Assembly: GCA_016199025.1 (NCBI GenBank)
Contig: JACQHM010000273.1
Span: 1 to 29,545 of the forward strand
Source of the DNA: Candidatus Methylomirabilota bacterium
GTDB lineage: Bacteria > Methylomirabilota > Methylomirabilia > Methylomirabilales > JACQHM01
Length of the DNA stretch: 29,545 nt
Reading direction: 5' to 3'
Shown in pieces: positions 15,736 to 23,408 of the stretch. The position numbers and the translations under genes were made by a program. Numbering within the stretch: position 1 is the stretch's first letter; the number at the start of each line of letters is the position of its first letter. Under the pieces are notes generated by a model. That model made no database searches. It saw only the letters and a program-made list of their open reading frames with translations, and was not told the origin of the DNA.

Positions 15736-17466
15736 TTAAAACGCATCGGCCTGGGCAGCAATCTCGTCCAGTTGTGCTCTGGTGTATGATCCCAGGCTCC
15801 TGAAGTTCAAGTCGGTATAGTTTTTGATCCATCGCATGGCAATCTTCACCGCCTTTCGGTACCTCCCTTCGGCCTCGGAGTAGGCAGCTTGACCCTTGGC
15901 GCCAGCCTTTTCTGTTTCGGTCTTGAGGCGGGCCAGGATATCCTCCAGCTCCTCCTGCAAGAGCCTTTTCACCAACGCAAAATCGTGGACCTCCCCGGTG
16001 TTTGAGTCCTTTGCGTGATGCAGAATTCGCTGGGCGGTCTGCGCCACGGAGATCCTGGCCGTCGCCAGGTCTTCCATCAGGGCGGGATGAATGCCAGGCC
16101 GGCCAGCCAGACTGTCGATCCCTTTGGCCCCTCTCCCGTTCAGCCACCCTTCCACGTATTCAATGAGCGTCCTGACGTTGCGCCGTGTCCCATCCACGGT
16201 CATCGGACCTTCAGGGACTTTAATCCTAATCGGATAGTTCTCGGGCTTGGCCATCTCGGGGGTCGGCTTCCACCCTGAGCCCCACCACTCCTTGAAGGGA
16301 TCGGCGGCGGTTTTCATGTGATAGATGTGGGCCACCCACCCCCGGAGAAAACCCTGCCTGGCCTCCCATTCCTTGTCGGCCCTGATGGACGCCCCGGCCA
16401 CTTTATTGACTTCTTCATTGGGGTTGGGAAGGGCCGTGGCCATCCCTCCAATGGCGACCGCTCCCCGCTTCAGGCAGATCGCCACCAAGCGCCTGAAGAT
16501 GTTCGCGAGAAAATCCGTCGTCTTGATGTCCACGCCAAAGCGGTCAGGCCACACTTGATTCGGGTCTGTCATGACATATTCGAGAATGCTGGCCTGAAAA
16601 TCCCATCGAGCGGCGTTTAAGCCACCTGCATAGGGCCCCAGGGCGTACAGCATCTCCTCCATCTGGTACGCCGCCGGGAGCGATTCGACCAGAACAACCG
16701 CCCGGATGACAGCGTCCTTGAGGAAAGACAGGGAATTTCGAGACGCGTCAAAGAAGTCTCTCCAGAACGCACACTCTTCCGCCAACTCCAGCTTGGGGAG
16801 ATAGAAATAGATCCCCTGCCCTCGTTCCACCTGGGCTCTCCCCGCATAGAACAGGGTGAACGCCGTGCCAAGGATGCTTGCGGGGATGGGGGCTCCATCC
16901 ACAGTCACCTCGGGTTCATCCAGATGGAGTCCACGCTCCCGATGCATGAAGAACGGAAGCTCGCCCTCTTGGATCCTGTACTCTTTTCCCTTCTCTGGGT
17001 CAACGTATGTCAGGGCGCGGTTGACCGCCCCTAACCGGTTATGGGTGGCTCGGACCGTGTCGATCAACCGGTGCCCGGCCGAATCCTCGTCGTCATCCAG
17101 ATCCCCGTCGGCCCTGGTCCCCTCCGGGCCGGGGTTCAAAGCATTGATGAACATCCCCGTGATCGAAGCGGGGCCTGAGATCTCAATTCCCGGTTTTTTG
17201 AGGTCATCGGGCGCAGGAGGGACCTGCCAATCTCCGGTGTTGATGTTGGTGACCGGGGGATGGGTGGGCAAGACCCTGTGGTGCAGGGCCTTTTCGAGCA
17301 CTTCAGCGCGGGTGGCCCGCAAGGCGTGGATCCGAGGCGTGAAGTGATCGTGCAGATATACGAGATACTCTACAAATGGAGGGGCAAACAGCTCAGCGGC
17401 CCCCTCGACCAGTGCAAATCGGACCCGATCAGTTGCCGGAACTCCTGACTTGACATGGGATGCCAT
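15736..17466 (-). CDS. aceB: Divergent malate synthase (AceB-like)
   Basis: 576 residues, longer than the ~530 of E. coli malate synthase A. Recognised by EISGPASITGMFINALNPG, HRERGLHLDEPEVTVDG (R178 at the glyoxylate-binding position), VVLVESLPAAYQMEEMLYAL (E261), LNAARWDF (D289), RGAVAIGGMATALPNPNEE, and LMEDLATARIS (D466 at the place of the general base). The enzyme condenses glyoxylate with acetyl-CoA to malate. Two places differ from the classical sequence: the segment normally FMADFEDS is a longer acidic stretch (RADGDLDDDEDSAGHRL), and the usual AHPGL is AHIYHM followed by a tryptophan-rich insertion. No isocitrate lyase is in the window, so glyoxylate must come from elsewhere, or the substrates may differ. 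It lies 15 nt after livF, with a strong AAGGAGG ribosome site. Confidence 0.9.
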   Translation of the reverse strand: MASHVKSGVPATDRVRFALVEGAAELFAPPFVEYLVYLHDHFTPRIHALRATRAEVLEKALHHRVLPTHPPVTNINTGDWQVPPAPDDLKKPGIEISGPASITGMFINALNPGPEGTRADGDLDDDEDSAGHRLIDTVRATHNRLGAVNRALTYVDPEKGKEYRIQEGELPFFMHRERGLHLDEPEVTVDGAPIPASILGTAFTLFYAGRAQVERGQGIYFYLPKLELAEECAFWRDFFDASRNSLSFLKDAVIRAVVLVESLPAAYQMEEMLYALGPYAGGLNAARWDFQASILEYVMTDPNQVWPDRFGVDIKTTDFLANIFRRLVAICLKRGAVAIGGMATALPNPNEEVNKVAGASIRADKEWEARQGFLRGWVAHIYHMKTAADPFKEWWGSGWKPTPEMAKPENYPIRIKVPEGPMTVDGTRRNVRTLIEYVEGWLNGRGAKGIDSLAGRPGIHPALMEDLATARISVAQTAQRILHHAKDSNTGEVHDFALVKRLLQEELEDILARLKTETEKAGAKGQAAYSEAEGRYRKAVKIAMRWIKNYTDLNFRSLGSYTRAQLDEIAAQADAF

Positions 17467-17480
17467 GGGTGCTTCCTCCT

Positions 17481-18176
17481 TTACACCGCCAGCAGGTCGT
17501 GAATCTCCCGGTTGTCCTGGAGCTCCCTCACCGTCCCCTCAAAGCGGACCTGCCCTTTTTCGAGGACGTAGGCCCGATCGGAGAGGGTGAGGGCGAATTT
17601 CACGTTCATCTCGGCCAGGAGGATCGTCATCCCCATGGCCTTGAGCTGAAGGATCTGTTTCCCCAAAGTTTTCACAATCAGGGGGGAGAGGCCTTCTGAG
17701 GGTTCATCCAGGAGGAGGACCTGAGGGTTCAGCATGAGGGCCCGGGCGATGGCCAGCATCTGCTGTTCCCCACCGGAGAGGGACCCTCCCCTCTGGTGCT
17801 CCCGCTCTGCCAGGATTGGGAACAACTCAAAGACGCGGTCAAGGGAAAAGGGGCCGCCGTCACGAGCCCTCGCCGCCACCTCCAGGTTCTCCTTGACGGT
17901 CAGCTCCGAGAAGATCCGCCGGTCCTCCGGCACATACCCGAGCCCAAGACGGGCGATCCGAAAGGGGGATTTCCGGCTGATCTCCTGCCCCCTGTAGAGG
18001 ATGCGTCCGCTCCGGGGCGGGGTCAGCCCGATGATGCTTTTCAAGGTGGTGCTCTTCCCCATCCCATTTCTGCCCAGGAGCGCCACCACCTCCCCCTCGT
18101 TTACACACAAGGAGACGCCCCACAGCACGTGGCTCTCCCCGTAGAAGGTATGGATGTCCCGAACCTCCAACATCAC
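17481..18176 (-). CDS. livF: Liv-type ABC importer ATPase, LivF family (first importer)
   Basis: 231 residues, the standard compact LivF. Walker A is GRNGMGKSTT, the signature LSGGEQQMLAIARAL, and Walker B QVLLLDEPSEGLSP. In the H-loop region (LLAEMNVKFAL) an asparagine stands in place of the usual histidine, as often seen in LivF. Its start overlaps the livG stop by 4 nt, and malate synthase follows 15 nt downstream. It lacks the basic SYRRRKRW tail of the LivF at 7040-7828, so the two importers are distinct lineages rather than a recent duplication. Confidence 0.95.
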   Translation of the reverse strand: MMLEVRDIHTFYGESHVLWGVSLCVNEGEVVALLGRNGMGKSTTLKSIIGLTPPRSGRILYRGQEISRKSPFRIARLGLGYVPEDRRIFSELTVKENLEVAARARDGGPFSLDRVFELFPILAEREHQRGGSLSGGEQQMLAIARALMLNPQVLLLDEPSEGLSPLIVKTLGKQILQLKAMGMTILLAEMNVKFALTLSDRAYVLEKGQVRFEGTVRELQDNREIHDLLAV

Positions 18177-18919
18177 TCCCCCTCACCCAGGTAGACCTTC
18201 CGGACTTCTGGATGCCCTTTGATCACCTGAGGCGTCCCTTCGGCAATCAGCCGGCCCTGGTGCATCACCCGGATCGTCTCGGCCACGGAAAAGACCACGT
18301 CCATATCGTGCTCGATGAAGATGACTGTTAAGTTCTCTCGTCCCGCGATCCCTTCCACCAGCCCCATGATCTCCCGGCTCTCCTTGGGGTTCAGGCCGGC
18401 GGTCGGCTCATCCAGGAGGAGGAGCCGGGGCTTGGCGGCCAGGGCAATAGCGATATCCAGGCGCTTCTGGTCGCCGTGGGAGAGGTTCTTGCTCACGAGA
18501 GAAGCTTTTTCGGCCAGCCCCACTTCGGAGAGCACCTGTTCCGTCTCCTGCCGGGCGAGCCGATCAACATGGAGAAAGCAGTTGAAGACCTTCCCCTGGT
18601 GGGACAGGAGGGCAGCTTGCACGTTCTCAAAGAGGGTCAGGCGGGGGAAGAGATTGACCACCTGAAAGGCCCGGCAAATCCCTCGCTTGAAGAGGCGCGG
18701 GGCCGGGAGGTTGGTGATCTCCTCCCCGTCGAAGACAATCCTCCCGTGGTCACATGGGAAGGCACCGCTGATCAGGTTAAAAAAGGTGGTCTTCCCTGCC
18801 CCGTTGGGGCCGATGATGGCGGTGATCTCTCCCTGCCGGACGTCTAAGTCAACGCCATCCACGGCCCGGAGTCCTCCGAAGGATTTCGCGAGTCCCCGGA
18901 CTGAAAGCAACGCCTTCAT
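18173..18919 (-). CDS. livG: Liv-type ABC importer ATPase, LivG family (first importer)
   Basis: 248 residues. Walker A is GPNGAGKTTFF, the signature LSHGDQKRLDIAIAL, Walker B RLLLLDEPTAGLNP, and the switch histidine lies in FIEHDMDVV. The LivG C-terminal extension (AEGTPQVIKGHPEVRKVYLG) is present. It overlaps the preceding livM and the following livF by 4 nt each. It forms the ATPase pair with the LivF at 17481-18176. Confidence 0.95.
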   Translation of the reverse strand: MKALLSVRGLAKSFGGLRAVDGVDLDVRQGEITAIIGPNGAGKTTFFNLISGAFPCDHGRIVFDGEEITNLPAPRLFKRGICRAFQVVNLFPRLTLFENVQAALLSHQGKVFNCFLHVDRLARQETEQVLSEVGLAEKASLVSKNLSHGDQKRLDIAIALAAKPRLLLLDEPTAGLNPKESREIMGLVEGIAGRENLTVIFIEHDMDVVFSVAETIRVMHQGRLIAEGTPQVIKGHPEVRKVYLGEGE

Positions 18920-19902
18920 CCTACTACCAGTCCACCCCCACCCGTCCCCTCCCCCTTCAAAGGGGAGGGTGAGGGAGGAGGTGCAAGCCGGTGCTTAAGC
19001 CGTTCTTGGAGCGAGCCGACGATCCCCTGGGGGAAGAAGAGGACACACAGAAGAAGGATGGTGCCAAGGATCAGCAGCCAGTAAATCGTGTAGGTCGCGA
19101 TCCAGTACTGGAGGACAGTCACGATGAATGCCCCCACGACCGGTCCCAGGAACGTGAAGATGCCACCCAGGAGGCTCATCACGAGCACCTGGGCAGTCTG
19201 AGCCCAGTACATGTCGTCGGGAAAGACCTGGCGGTTCAGGAGGGCGAAGAGGAGCCCGGCGATGCCGGCAAAGCCGCCGGCGATGGTGAACACGATCAAG
19301 CGCAAGCGACGGACAGGGATACCGATAAACTCGGCCCGCTCCCGATTTTCCCGCATGATCCGGAGGGCCTGTCCGAAGGGCGAATGGGCGAGCCTCCAGA
19401 GGGCGATCCCGCAAGTCACGACGACGAAGATGACAAAGACCGCATAGTTCCCGGGAGGGATGAGGAGGGGTGGGGCCGGGAGGCCGACGATCCCGTTATC
19501 CCCCCCGGTGAAGCTGTACCACTGAAAGGTCACGGTATAGATGACCTGGCCGAAGGCCAGGGTCAGCATGGAAAAGAGGATCCCATGGAGGCGGACGCAG
19601 AAGTAGCCGACCAGGAGGGCGATAAGCGCGGTCGCGATGGGGGCGAGGACGATGTTGACGAGGGCCGGAGTGCCGACCTTGGTCGCCAGGAGAGCATACG
19701 TGTAGCCCCCGACACCGAAAAAGGCGGCGTGGCCGAAGGAGACCAGCCCGGTCTCCCCCAGGAGGAGGTTGTAGCTTAAGGCGAAGAGGGCCATGATCAG
19801 CACCGTCATCCCCAGGTGGCGGTAGAAGTCGCCGAGGAGAAGAGAAAGGGTGAAAAGGACGGCAACGGCCACCAGCCAGTGCCAGGCCCCTGAACGCCAC
19901 AT
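18916..19902 (-). CDS. livM: Liv-type ABC importer permease, LivM family, with a repeat-encoded C-terminal tail
   Basis: 328 residues with about eight to ten membrane segments. Landmarks are NLLLGETGLVSFGHAAFFGVGGY near residue 50 (split motif G-L-V-S-F-G-H-A), the loop ALRIMRENRERAEFIGIPV, and SLLGGIFTFLGPVVGAF. The last 22 residues, after QERLKHRL, read APPPSPSPLKGEGTGGGG and then LVVG. They are encoded by the GC-rich palindromic repeat at 18931-18980, so this end is a repeat insertion rather than an ancestral part of the protein. The stop still overlaps the livG start by 4 nt. Function is probably unaffected because the tail follows the last membrane helix. Confidence 0.94.
   Translation of the reverse strand: MWRSGAWHWLVAVAVLFTLSLLLGDFYRHLGMTVLIMALFALSYNLLLGETGLVSFGHAAFFGVGGYTYALLATKVGTPALVNIVLAPIATALIALLVGYFCVRLHGILFSMLTLAFGQVIYTVTFQWYSFTGGDNGIVGLPAPPLLIPPGNYAVFVIFVVVTCGIALWRLAHSPFGQALRIMRENRERAEFIGIPVRRLRLIVFTIAGGFAGIAGLLFALLNRQVFPDDMYWAQTAQVLVMSLLGGIFTFLGPVVGAFIVTVLQYWIATYTIYWLLILGTILLLCVLFFPQGIVGSLQERLKHRLAPPPSPSPLKGEGTGGGGLVVG
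18931..18980. repeat. GC-rich palindromic repeat lying inside the livM reading frame
   Basis: The plus strand has a C-rich arm (CCCCTCCCCCTTC) followed by its near complement (AAAGGGGAGGG) and GGGAGGAGG. It is the same family as 15651-15700 and 23212-23280. Here it is in frame with livM and codes for the proline/glycine-rich C-terminus. Confidence 0.88.
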
Positions 19903-19906
19903 ATTG

Positions 19907-20830
19907 CTACCTCGCGAGGAGAGCCCTGGGGTTCCCCAGGAGCCCCCAGGGGCGAAGGATCAGCACCAAGGCCATGATGGCAAAGATGGAGATCAGCGCC
20001 ATCCGGGGCACGATGAGAATCCCGAATGCCTGGATTACTCCCACGATGAGCGCTCCCAAGAGCGCCCCCCAGAAGCTTCCCAGTCCTCCGATGACCACCA
20101 CCACGAAGGACTCGACGATGATCGAGAGATCCATCGTGGGGGTGATGGCCCCGATAGGAGCCGTCAGGACACCAGCCAGACCGGCCAGCCAAGCCCCCAG
20201 CATGAAGACCAGGGTAAAGATCCGCGGCACGTTGATCCCCAGGGCATTGGCCATCTCCCGGTCTAGGGCTGTGGCCCGCACCACCTTGCCGAAGGCCGTG
20301 TGATAGAGGAGGAACCAGAGCCCAAAGGCCAGAAATGGTCCCAGGATCAAGATGAGGAGGTTATACGAGGGGTAGATGGTCCCGAGGAGGGTCACGGCTC
20401 CTGCCAGGACGGTCGGCTTGGGGACTCCCCGGGTCTCGGGCCCCCAGATCAGCCGAACGAGGTCGGCCACCATAAGAACCACCGCGTACGTTAAGAGGAT
20501 CTGCATCACCCCTTCGGCCTCATAGATTCGACGGAGGAGGAGCCGCTCGATCAGCCCTCCCACCAGGGCGATCGCCAGCGGGACCACGGCCACGGCCAGG
20601 AGGAAGCTGGACGGCGCCCCTCCCAGAAGCGTCCCCATGGTGAAGCTCCCATAGGCCCCCAGCATGTACAGAGAACCGTGGGCGAAGTTCGCGACCCCCA
20701 TCACCCCCAGGATCAGCGTCAGACCGGAGGAGACCAGGAAGAGAAGCATGCTCCGGGTCAGACCGTTTAGCAGTTGGGCGAAGAGGAATTGGGGGCCCGG
20801 AACCCAGGTGAAAAGACTCGTGAAATCCAT
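19907..20830 (-). CDS. livH: Liv-type ABC importer permease, LivH family (first importer)
   Basis: 307 residues, hydrophobic, with the LivH pattern: LLNGLTRSMLLFLVSSGLT at the N-terminus, GVMGVANFAHGSLYMLGAY (the N-F-A-H-G motif), VVRATALDREMANALGINV (ATPase-contact loop) and VVVIGGLGSFWGALLGA. It is separated by 12 nt from the preceding binding-protein gene and by 4 nt from livM. Confidence 0.95.
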   Translation of the reverse strand: MDFTSLFTWVPGPQFLFAQLLNGLTRSMLLFLVSSGLTLILGVMGVANFAHGSLYMLGAYGSFTMGTLLGGAPSSFLLAVAVVPLAIALVGGLIERLLLRRIYEAEGVMQILLTYAVVLMVADLVRLIWGPETRGVPKPTVLAGAVTLLGTIYPSYNLLILILGPFLAFGLWFLLYHTAFGKVVRATALDREMANALGINVPRIFTLVFMLGAWLAGLAGVLTAPIGAITPTMDLSIIVESFVVVVIGGLGSFWGALLGALIVGVIQAFGILIVPRMALISIFAIMALVLILRPWGLLGNPRALLAR

Positions 20831-20842
20831 GGAGGCAGTCCC

Positions 20843-22066
20843 CTACTTCCCTTCCCGGAGCTTCTTGACCTCGTCCAGGGGTCGGAGAATCTTCTCACCC
20901 CCCACGTACTCCACGACCTTGGGGATCAAGAATTGGGGATAGTTGGGGTCCTTCACCGTCTTCACAATGTAAAGCCCCATATCCCCTTGGTGGTCAAAGG
21001 CCCGGATGGTGACCGGCCCGGCGGGGAGCTTGACGGTGAGGCCTTCCAAGGCGTTGATCACCTTCTCCTGGTCAAGACTCTTCGCCTTCCGGATCCCGGC
21101 GGCCAGGATCTGAAAGGCGGCATAGCCCAAATAGTTGTAATCGGTGGGGACGCGCCCGTAACGGGCCTGGAATCGCTCGACGAAGGCTTTGTTTTCAGGC
21201 GTCTCGACGGTGAAGACATAGTTCGTCCCCGCCCACACGTTTTCGGGCATGGCATTCCCGACGGGCATCAAAAGGCTCATCCCCCCCTGCAGGAAGATCA
21301 CCTGCATCTTGTCAAAGAGGCCGTAGGGCTTCGCCTGCTTGATGAAGGTCATAGCATCGCCTCCCCAGAGCCCCACATAGAGCACCTCAGGCGCCGCATT
21401 CAGAAGGGCCGTGATATACGAGGAGAGATCGATCTCCCCGATCTTTGGCCAGGCCTGGTGCACGATCTGGAACCCCGGCTTCAGGTGCTTCATGTGCATC
21501 TCGAAGTTCTCGACGACGGAGTGGCCATACTCATAGTCCGGGGAGATGGTGGCATACTTGGTCCACGGTTGCTTTGCGAAGAAGGTCGCCATGGCCAGGC
21601 CGTCCATGTACGTGTTGGAGAGGCTCCGGACCAAGTAGCGATGGCCCTGTTCGTCCGTCGCCTTCTGGGTCCTGGCGTCCCAGGCGAAGAGAAGCCTCTT
21701 ATGCTCTTTCGCCCACTGGGAGGTGGCCAGCAGCACAGCACTCGAGATGATCCCCACCACGAAGTCTACCTTCTCCCGGTCGTAGAGGTCGATCATGTTC
21801 TCCACGCCCTTCGGCGGCCGGAGCTGATTGTCCCGAAGGACCAGCTCAATCTTGCGTCCAAGAAGCCCCCCCTTGGCATTGATCTCCTCCACCGCCAGCT
21901 TCGCCCCATCCAGCTTGTCCCGGACAAACTCGGCCGCGATCCCCGAAAAGGAATCAGGGATGCCGATCCGGATCGGCTTCCTCTGCGCCAGGGCTGGTGA
22001 TGGGAGGGAGCCCAGGAACGCTGCAATCATGAACCATGTCAACAATCGTTTTCCCGTAAAGGCCAT
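20843..22066 (-). CDS. Periplasmic substrate-binding protein, first gene of the complete Liv-type importer
   Basis: 407 residues. The signal peptide is MAFTGKRLLTWFMIAAFLGS followed by LPSPALA|Q, and the mature start KPIRIGIPDSFSG is the typical opening. VEEINAKGGLLGRKIELVLRD is the most recognisable family motif near residue 60. A very strong ribosome site (AGGAGG at complement of 22074-22079) lies 7 nt before the ATG. As the first gene of a contiguous minus-strand block (binding protein, LivH, LivM, LivG, LivF, malate synthase and on), it is the likely transcription entry, although no promoter was recognised in the 32 nt gap to the next gene. The ligand is unknown; acids are favoured by context only. 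Confidence 0.94.
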   Translation of the reverse strand: MAFTGKRLLTWFMIAAFLGSLPSPALAQRKPIRIGIPDSFSGIAAEFVRDKLDGAKLAVEEINAKGGLLGRKIELVLRDNQLRPPKGVENMIDLYDREKVDFVVGIISSAVLLATSQWAKEHKRLLFAWDARTQKATDEQGHRYLVRSLSNTYMDGLAMATFFAKQPWTKYATISPDYEYGHSVVENFEMHMKHLKPGFQIVHQAWPKIGEIDLSSYITALLNAAPEVLYVGLWGGDAMTFIKQAKPYGLFDKMQVIFLQGGMSLLMPVGNAMPENVWAGTNYVFTVETPENKAFVERFQARYGRVPTDYNYLGYAAFQILAAGIRKAKSLDQEKVINALEGLTVKLPAGPVTIRAFDHQGDMGLYIVKTVKDPNYPQFLIPKVVEYVGGEKILRPLDEVKKLREGK

Positions 22067-22098
22067 ATCTGATCCTCCTTTCCTTTAAAGGTCGTGAA

Positions 22099-22368
22099 TT
22101 AGGCAACCTGTTCGATACGTGGATTCACCAGACGGGAGATCGGAGAGGCCACCTTCTCGATCCGCACATAAACCACTGGTTGCCCGGGCTCCCGTTGGGC
22201 CTTCGCCAACTCCAGGTTTCGCTTGCATAGCTCTGGATCGTCCTCGGGCAGCAAAACCACCTGGGCGTTAAGCGGGATCTGTCCGGCAAACTCCGGATGC
22301 TCTAACACATAGCGATCGAACTCCGTGGTCAAGATCAGATTTTTGGCTACCAACTCCTGTTCAGTCAT
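22099..22368 (-). CDS. Small acidic hypothetical protein (resembles DUF5647)
   Basis: About 89 residues from the ATG complementary to 22366-22368. A longer open frame exists, but this start overlaps the stop of the upstream gene (TGA) and begins MTEQELVAKNLILTTEFDRY, which is the part I recognise. The conserved-looking core is VLEHPEFAGQIPLNAQVVLL followed by PEDDPELCKRNLELAK. I recall proteins of this type annotated as DUF5647, with no known function, but could not check. There is no signal peptide or membrane segment. The gene overlaps the previous small gene and precedes the binding-protein gene by 32 nt; whether it belongs to that operon is open. Confidence 0.75.
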   Translation of the reverse strand: MTEQELVAKNLILTTEFDRYVLEHPEFAGQIPLNAQVVLLPEDDPELCKRNLELAKAQREPGQPVVYVRIEKVASPISRLVNPRIEQVA

Positions 22369-22682
22369 CGTCGTCGGACCTCCTCCAAGAAGTGTTCCCG
22401 ATACCGTTGCCAATGCTTTCGCAGATCATCCTCAGCATAAGTGAGGGCCAGATTATAATCCGCAGTCGGTAAGCTCGATTTCTCTGCCAATCCTTGCCAG
22501 TGCAACACGTCTTTGTGGGCAAACCCATGAGCGGTATCGTAACGGACAACAGGATACCACTCACCCTCGATCTGCAGCTCATACTGGACCATGAGTTCAA
22601 CAACCCTACCCTTCACCCGCACGTGCCGAATTCTCCGCCGCCCATCGAGGCCTAATGGGGCGACGTACTCAACGACCCGCAT
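22365..22682 (-). CDS. Small hypothetical protein paired with the DUF5647-like gene
   Basis: About 105 residues from the ATG complementary to 22680-22682; TTG and GTG codons just upstream are possible starts and no strong ribosome site decides. The sequence has RRIRHVRVKGRVVELMVQYE, then GEWYPVVRYDTAHGFAHKDV, and a charged C-terminal helix (DDLRKHWQRYREHFLEEVRR). The YDTAHGFAH segment is the best family marker; I recall similar short proteins under a DUF name (possibly DUF7718) found next to DUF5647-like partners. The two-gene overlap resembles toxin-antitoxin organisation, but nothing in either sequence shows a toxin fold. Confidence 0.72.
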   Translation of the reverse strand: MRVVEYVAPLGLDGRRRIRHVRVKGRVVELMVQYELQIEGEWYPVVRYDTAHGFAHKDVLHWQGLAEKSSLPTADYNLALTYAEDDLRKHWQRYREHFLEEVRRR

Positions 22683-22784
22683 CCTCACCAACTCTCTCGC
22701 TGAAGGCTTGTCGAAATTGGGCCAACGGGGTGCATCCGGTATTTCGTAGTAGGACCTCCACCCCAGCTCTCTCCCACCCCATTC

Positions 22785-23194
22785 TCATGCCAGTTCTTCC
22801 AGGAGTGTCTTGGCCTCCTGCAAGTCTGCCGTGTCAAATCCTTCGGTGAACCAGCCGTAGATTTCCTCAAGCATCTGTCGGGCTTCTTCAGGCTTGCCCT
22901 GTTTCTGTAACAGCCGACTCAAGCTCATCACCGCCCGGAGTTCCAGCGATTTCGCCTGCTGGCGGCGGGCAATGTCAATCGCTTGGCGAAAACAGGTCTC
23001 GGCCTCCGCTTCAATTTTTGCTCCTTCGACTTCGCTCAGGACAGGCTTTTGCCTTTTGCTTTAGCAGCTCCCCCTCCGCCTGCCCCTGCGCGCTCTAGTG
23101 ATTTGCCCACGTATACCGGCCATATCCGTCTCCTCCCTTTTGTGTGTTCGTTTTCCCCCTCCGGGTTTTCAAAGCCACAGTTTAAGCACCGCAT
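22785..23194 (-). pseudogene. Internally deleted remnant of a zinc-ribbon / cyclase-ATPase / TPR regulatory gene
   Basis: The complement from 23194 starts ATG and reads MRCLNCGFENPEG, the first half of the N-terminal zinc ribbon of large cyclase-plus-AAA-ATPase proteins. It then loses similarity and hits a stop inside the dispersed repeat at 23022-23045. In another frame, from about 23015 to the stop at 22785-22787, it reads EAEAETCFRQAIDIARRQQA then SLELRAVMSLSRLLQKQGK and IYGWFTEGFDTADLQEAKTL, the very conserved TPR end of the same proteins. Such proteins are normally around 1000 residues; about 130 codons are left here. The two ends in correct order and strand show that one gene lost its cyclase and ATPase middle (roughly 3 kb), leaving a frameshifted scar with a repeat in it. 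Confidence 0.78.
23022..23045. repeat. Dispersed repeat (CCTTCGACTTCGCTCAGGAC type) at a deletion scar
   Basis: This short sequence type is widely scattered in genomes of uncultivated soil and subsurface bacteria (recalled, not searched). It sits exactly between the two surviving ends of the broken regulatory gene and supplies the stop codon that ends the N-terminal remnant. A partial match (ACTTCGCTCA) is at 23564-23573. Confidence 0.6.
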
Positions 23195-23211
23195 ATCCGC
23201 TACCTTCGAGG

Positions 23212-23311
23212 ACCACCCCCACCCGTCCCCTCCCCCATCAAGGGGGGGTAGAACAAAGAGAGGGAAGGGATGAGGGTGAAACGCGCTGACGGCTGATGGC
23301 TGAAAGCTGAT
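23212..23311. repeat. GC-rich palindromic repeat plus 7-bp-unit array
   Basis: 23212-23280 holds a degenerate copy of the C-rich/G-rich palindrome (CCCCTCCCCCATC / AAGGGGGGG, then AGAGAGGGAAGGGATGAGGG). 23285-23311 holds GCTGACG, GCTGATG, GCTGAAA, GCTGATG. It has the same order and orientation as the composite at 15651-15731. Together with the next repeat it accounts for a good part of the roughly 400 bases between the gene remnant and fadN, which otherwise contain no credible gene. Confidence 0.82.
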
Positions 23312-23408
23312 GCTTACAGTCGAGGCACATCATAGCCTAAGAGCCCCAGATGATCAAGGGATTCTCGTGGACAGTCCCGTCCCCTTTCCAGCCTTCTGGA
23401 AAAGGAGA

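Noticed and set aside
20774..22000. A 408-codon open frame on the plus strand, and similar long plus-strand frames at 1194-2285 and 8251-9048.
   Set aside because: Each lies opposite a clear periplasmic binding-protein gene, has low-complexity Asp/Gly/Leu/Pro-rich translation, and shows no motif; they are antisense shadows of GC-rich coding DNA.
22365..22682. Calling the small pair a toxin-antitoxin system.
   Set aside because: Overlap and size alone are not enough; neither product shows a known toxin, nuclease or DNA-binding motif.
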